NCBI GenBank assembly: GCA_001767575.1 | Contig: MELI01000020.1 | Location: 3,757 to 11,144, forward strand | Length of the DNA: 7,388 bases | Source: Candidatus Aquicultor primus | GTDB taxonomy: Bacteria; Actinomycetota; Aquicultoria; Aquicultorales; Aquicultoraceae | Reading direction: 5' to 3' | Shown: one piece after another, positions 5,051-7,388 of the stretch | Layout: the number at the start of each line of letters is the position of its first letter | Position numbering within the stretch: position 1 is the first letter of the stretch | Notes under the pieces: generated by a model | Database searches by the model: none | What the model saw: only the letters and a program-made list of their open reading frames with translations | Told to the model about the DNA's origin: nothing | Made by a program: the position numbers and the translations under genes

Positions 5051-6775
5051 ATGGTAGGGCATACAAGGTTAGGGACAAAGATCACAATCGGTTTTGCACT
5101 GATGCTGCTGCCCCTGCTAGTCATGGGCTTTATGAGTTTCAAAGCGCTCTCCGATGTTGAACAGAACTCATTTTTATACAAAGATGTCGAGACGAAATCA
5201 AAGAAGGTCGGCGACTTGCAATCGCTTATAGGGCGCAGCGCCATGAAACTCAACGATACTTATCATAAGCGAGACACTGCGCAAGTCCAAGAGTACAGGG
5301 CGCTCCGTGTTGAGATAGACAAGACTATTACCCAGCTTCAAACTCTGATGTCTTCGCCCGAGGCTAAGCAAGTGATTTCGCGAATGAAATCCGATATGGC
5401 TCTAGCTGATACTAAAGCGAGTGAGGTGTTAGCCGCTGACGACTCGACCGATGCAAACTTGAAGATGGAAGAGTATGATGCCTTGGCAGCCAACGCGCTG
5501 GCCGATGCTGATCGGCTACATGTTTTGATTCGGCAATATACCGATGACCTCTCGCAGCAGATGACATCGGTGGGGAAACGGGCAAATGCTGTCAACGCAC
5601 TGGTTTTGGTCATAGCGCTGGTTGTCTGTATTAGTGTTATCGCTTGGGTCAGGATCAAGGTCATCAGGCCGTCTAAGCAGATGTTTCTGGAGTTTGTCGA
5701 CGCGTCTGCAGACCTCAATGCTTTCCTGAGCGATGTTTTCGCAGACTCGGAGCATGTCAACCAGGCCAGCACCAAAATCGCCACATCTCTCGGTTCATTG
5801 TCGGAGAGTTCCGATATCGAGCATGAAGCTGCGAAAGAGGTAGATAAACTGATTGAGCAGATAGCGCTAGCCGTTAATCAGGTCGCCCACGGGGCGCATG
5901 AACAGTCGAAGGACGCTGTTGAGATCAACGGTATGATGGGGCAGTTTAAGTCAGCCATAGAGAGTGTTACCAGTAATGCCATGACAGTCGCACAGTTTGC
6001 TTCGGAAAGCCTCGGCATAGCGGAACAGAGCAAGGATACCGCTGAAGCGGCGACCGCCGGAATTGCACGGACCACAGAGACCGTCCTCTCCTCGGCTAAC
6101 AAGATACAGATGCTGGGCGAGACGTCTAAGCAGATAGGCGAAATCATCGAAGTAATCGACGATATCGCCGAGCAGACCAATCTCTTGGCGCTAAATGCGG
6201 CCATCGAGGCCGCGCGTGCCGGTGAACACGGCAAAGGTTTTGCCGTAGTCGCCGATGAGGTGCGAAAGCTGGCAGAGCGTTCAGCGAGAGCCACCGGGGA
6301 GATAGCCAAACTTATAAAGGGAATCCAAGACGAAACACTCGAAGCGGTAGCCGCCATGGAACAGGGCACACAAGAGGTCGCATCCGGGACCGAACTCACG
6401 AAGACCATAGGCCTATCCATCGATGAGATGATCGAATCCATAGAAGAAGTGATGATGCAAATTGCAAATGTTCGGTCCGCATGCAATGCAATGGCCGCGA
6501 TATCGGAGACCGTTGTCAGTTCCGTCGCGGGCATAGCGGCTGTAACGCAAGAGAACACGGCGCTGACAGAGCAAGTTGCTGCTTCGGCTGAGAGTGTGAC
6601 CCAGACCGTTGATGGTATGACCAGCCAGCGCGAGCTGGTGAACACATCGATTCAGGATATATCGGCATCAGCGGGTGAGACCAGCATATCGCTCGACCAG
6701 ATGACTTCGACATTGCAGAAACTCTCGTCGATGGCCAATGGACTTGATAAGCTGGCAGGCTCTCTTAAGTGGTAG
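5051..6775 (+). CDS. Methyl-accepting chemotaxis protein, transmembrane, without recognisable HAMP domain
   Basis: This is a transmembrane chemoreceptor that would signal to CheA through CheW. From the ATG at 5051 it has 574 residues. A basic start precedes the first membrane helix (about 9-30). An extracytoplasmic, largely helical sensor region follows (about 31-180, charged, glycine-poor, four-helix-bundle-like), then the second helix (181-200). The next stretch, KVIRPSKQ, has the conserved proline of a HAMP start, but the rest lacks the usual HAMP pattern, including the GDL-type second-helix entry. The signalling domain forms a long coiled coil (about 235-574). The conserved hairpin tip is [20 protein letters not shown] (372-391), then [20 protein letters not shown] (392-411). 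The C-terminus ends LAGSLKW with no NWxxF-type CheR-binding pentapeptide. Ligand unknown. It has its own sigma-28-type promoter. An alternative ATG at 5009 adds 14 residues but lacks a ribosome site. Confidence 0.96.
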   Translation: MVGHTRLGTKITIGFALMLLPLLVMGFMSFKALSDVEQNSFLYKDVETKSKKVGDLQSLIGRSAMKLNDTYHKRDTAQVQEYRALRVEIDKTITQLQTLMSSPEAKQVISRMKSDMALADTKASEVLAADDSTDANLKMEEYDALAANALADADRLHVLIRQYTDDLSQQMTSVGKRANAVNALVLVIALVVCISVIAWVRIKVIRPSKQMFLEFVDASADLNAFLSDVFADSEHVNQASTKIATSLGSLSESSDIEHEAAKEVDKLIEQIALAVNQVAHGAHEQSKDAVEINGMMGQFKSAIESVTSNAMTVAQFASESLGIAEQSKDTAEAATAGIARTTETVLSSANKIQMLGETSKQIGEIIEVIDDIAEQTNLLALNAAIEAARAGEHGKGFAVVADEVRKLAERSARATGEIAKLIKGIQDETLEAVAAMEQGTQEVASGTELTKTIGLSIDEMIESIEEVMMQIANVRSACNAMAAISETVVSSVAGIAAVTQENTALTEQVAASAESVTQTVDGMTSQRELVNTSIQDISASAGETSISLDQMTSTLQKLSSMANGLDKLAGSLKW

Positions 6776-6779
6776 TTAG

Positions 6780-6798
6780 GTTTCCCTAAAGAGGAAAC
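6780..6798. repeat. 6-bp inverted repeat overlapping the -35 of the second MCP promoter
   Basis: GTTTCC (6780-6785) and GGAAAC (6793-6798) are perfect reverse complements separated by 7 bases. It begins 5 bases after the first MCP stop, and no T-run follows. The loop contains TAAA (6787-6790), the predicted -35 element of the next promoter, so it could be an operator-like site or chance. Confidence 0.35.
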
Positions 6799-6813
6799 GA
6801 ATAGAGACGATAT
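6787..6813 (+). promoter_or_regulatory. Sigma-28-type promoter of the second MCP gene
   Basis: TAAA (6787-6790), 15 bases, then GACGATAT (6806-6813). This matches the sigma-28 consensus TAAA-N15-GCCGATAT at 11 of 12 positions. The expected start is near 6820, giving a leader of under 60 bases. It lies 11 bases after the first MCP stop. Confidence 0.75.
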
Positions 6814-6862
6814 ATACAGAAGCATTAACGTCGCCAAACTAGCAGCGTTAGTCGAATTGCCT

Positions 6863-6870
6863 AAGGAGGA
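6863..6870 (+). promoter_or_regulatory. Ribosome binding site fixing the GTG start of the second MCP
   Basis: AAGGAGGA is a near-complete Shine-Dalgarno site 6 bases before GTG 6877. It supports GTG initiation for the open frame that follows. Confidence 0.8.
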
Positions 6871-6876
6871 AGCAGA

Positions 6877-7388
6877 GTGATTCCAGTAATAATAGTGTCA
6901 ATCGGTGCTCTAATAATGCTCGCCGCAGTCATCAATTGCCGGCGATTGATCACTATCGTCAAGAAAACGGAATACGGCTCGAAATGGATGGCACTATTCG
7001 TCTTCATGATGGCCTTTCTTGCGAGCTACGTGTTTTACGGCGCAATCTTATTTAAGAACATTCACTTGGTCGACCCGAACCTTCTAGTAAGTCTCGTCTT
7101 TCTGTTTGGCGCGATATTCGTCTTTATGGTCGTCGCGCTCAACTATTCGACCTTTGATGGTCTTCTTGTGAGGAAGCAACGAGAGCTGTTTGAGAAAATC
7201 ACAAAAAGCGCTCACAGCTTGCAGACCTCAGCTAAGCGTCTGGCAACAGGCTCAGATGCCATCAGCCAGACTTCCACTCAGGTTGCACAAGGCGTCTACG
7301 GAATCGCTAGCGATGTGGAGCAACAGAGCAGGTCTACTTCTGAGGCTCACGGCTTAATCGATCAAATCGCATCCGCTATCGACCAGGT
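6877..7388 (+). CDS. Chemoreceptor-like protein with three N-terminal membrane helices (3' end cut by window edge)
   Basis: I translated this frame by hand: 170 codons from GTG 6877 with no stop before the window ends. The N-terminus reads MIPVIIVSIGALIMLAAVI and three hydrophobic helices follow, at about residues 3-20, 38-59 and 68-90. Connecting loops are short (CRRLITIVKKTEYGSK and KNIHLVDPN), so no sizeable extracytoplasmic sensor domain exists. The third helix contains VSLVFLFGAIFVFMVVAL, a pattern I associate with membrane modules of histidine kinases and other sensors. After residue 95 there is no clear HAMP. A helical region (about 100-170) rich in S, Q, A and T, with SDAISQTSTQVAQG and DVEQQSRSTSEAH, resembles the start of the signalling coiled coil of the upstream MCP. 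The conserved MCP hairpin lies beyond the edge, so the receptor assignment rests on this similarity and on context. Confidence 0.75.
   Translation, partial: MIPVIIVSIGALIMLAAVINCRRLITIVKKTEYGSKWMALFVFMMAFLASYVFYGAILFKNIHLVDPNLLVSLVFLFGAIFVFMVVALNYSTFDGLLVRKQRELFEKITKSAHSLQTSAKRLATGSDAISQTSTQVAQGVYGIASDVEQQSRSTSEAHGLIDQIASAIDQ

Noticed and set aside
5878..6645. Long minus-strand open frame (255 codons) across the first MCP
   Set aside because: It is antisense to the strongly conserved MCP signalling domain. Its Ser/Ala/Thr-rich translation is typical of a shadow frame, and it matches no family I know.

Overview
The window carries two divergently transcribed blocks of motility genes from one bacterium. 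The minus strand (bases 1 to about 3971) holds the flagellar type III export-gate operon in the canonical order fliO-fliP-fliQ-fliR-flhB. flhB runs off the left edge, lacking roughly its last 20 codons. The plus strand (about 4257 to 7388) holds chemotaxis genes: cheW, a complete methyl-accepting chemotaxis protein (MCP), and the first 170 codons of a second, differently built MCP that runs off the right edge. No rRNA, tRNA, mobile element or CRISPR array is visible.

The organism is a flagellated, chemotactic bacterium of intermediate GC content with strong Shine-Dalgarno sites and some TTG and GTG starts. The FliO has an N-terminal signal-peptide-like segment, as in Bacillus FliZ, and the promoters resemble Gram-positive sigma-D sites. 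A Gram-positive or deep-branching actinobacterial/Firmicutes-like lineage fits, but the sequence alone does not settle the taxonomy.

The export-gate genes are tightly packed. fliO and fliP overlap by ATGA, fliP-fliQ is 18 bp apart and fliR-flhB 13 bp apart. Only fliQ-fliR has a real spacer (87 bp), and it contains a small hairpin. Together the products form the membrane core through which flagellar rod, hook and filament subunits are secreted. FliP, FliQ and FliR make the pore, FlhB wraps it and switches substrate class, and FliO helps assemble FliP.

Each of the three plus-strand genes has its own sigma-28 (FliA/SigD)-type promoter: TAAA-N14-GCCGATTA before cheW, TAAG-N14-GTCGATAG before the first MCP, and TAAA-N15-GACGATAT before the second MCP. 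An intrinsic terminator separates cheW from the first MCP. The layout suggests late-class flagellar control of chemotaxis genes, with the export-gate operon under a different promoter. The 432-bp divergent spacer (3972-4403) holds inverted repeats and the leader of cheW. The main oddities are an NPTR motif in place of NPTH at the FlhB self-cleavage site, a long FliO, an MCP without a recognisable HAMP domain, and a second MCP with three membrane helices and almost no extracytoplasmic domain.
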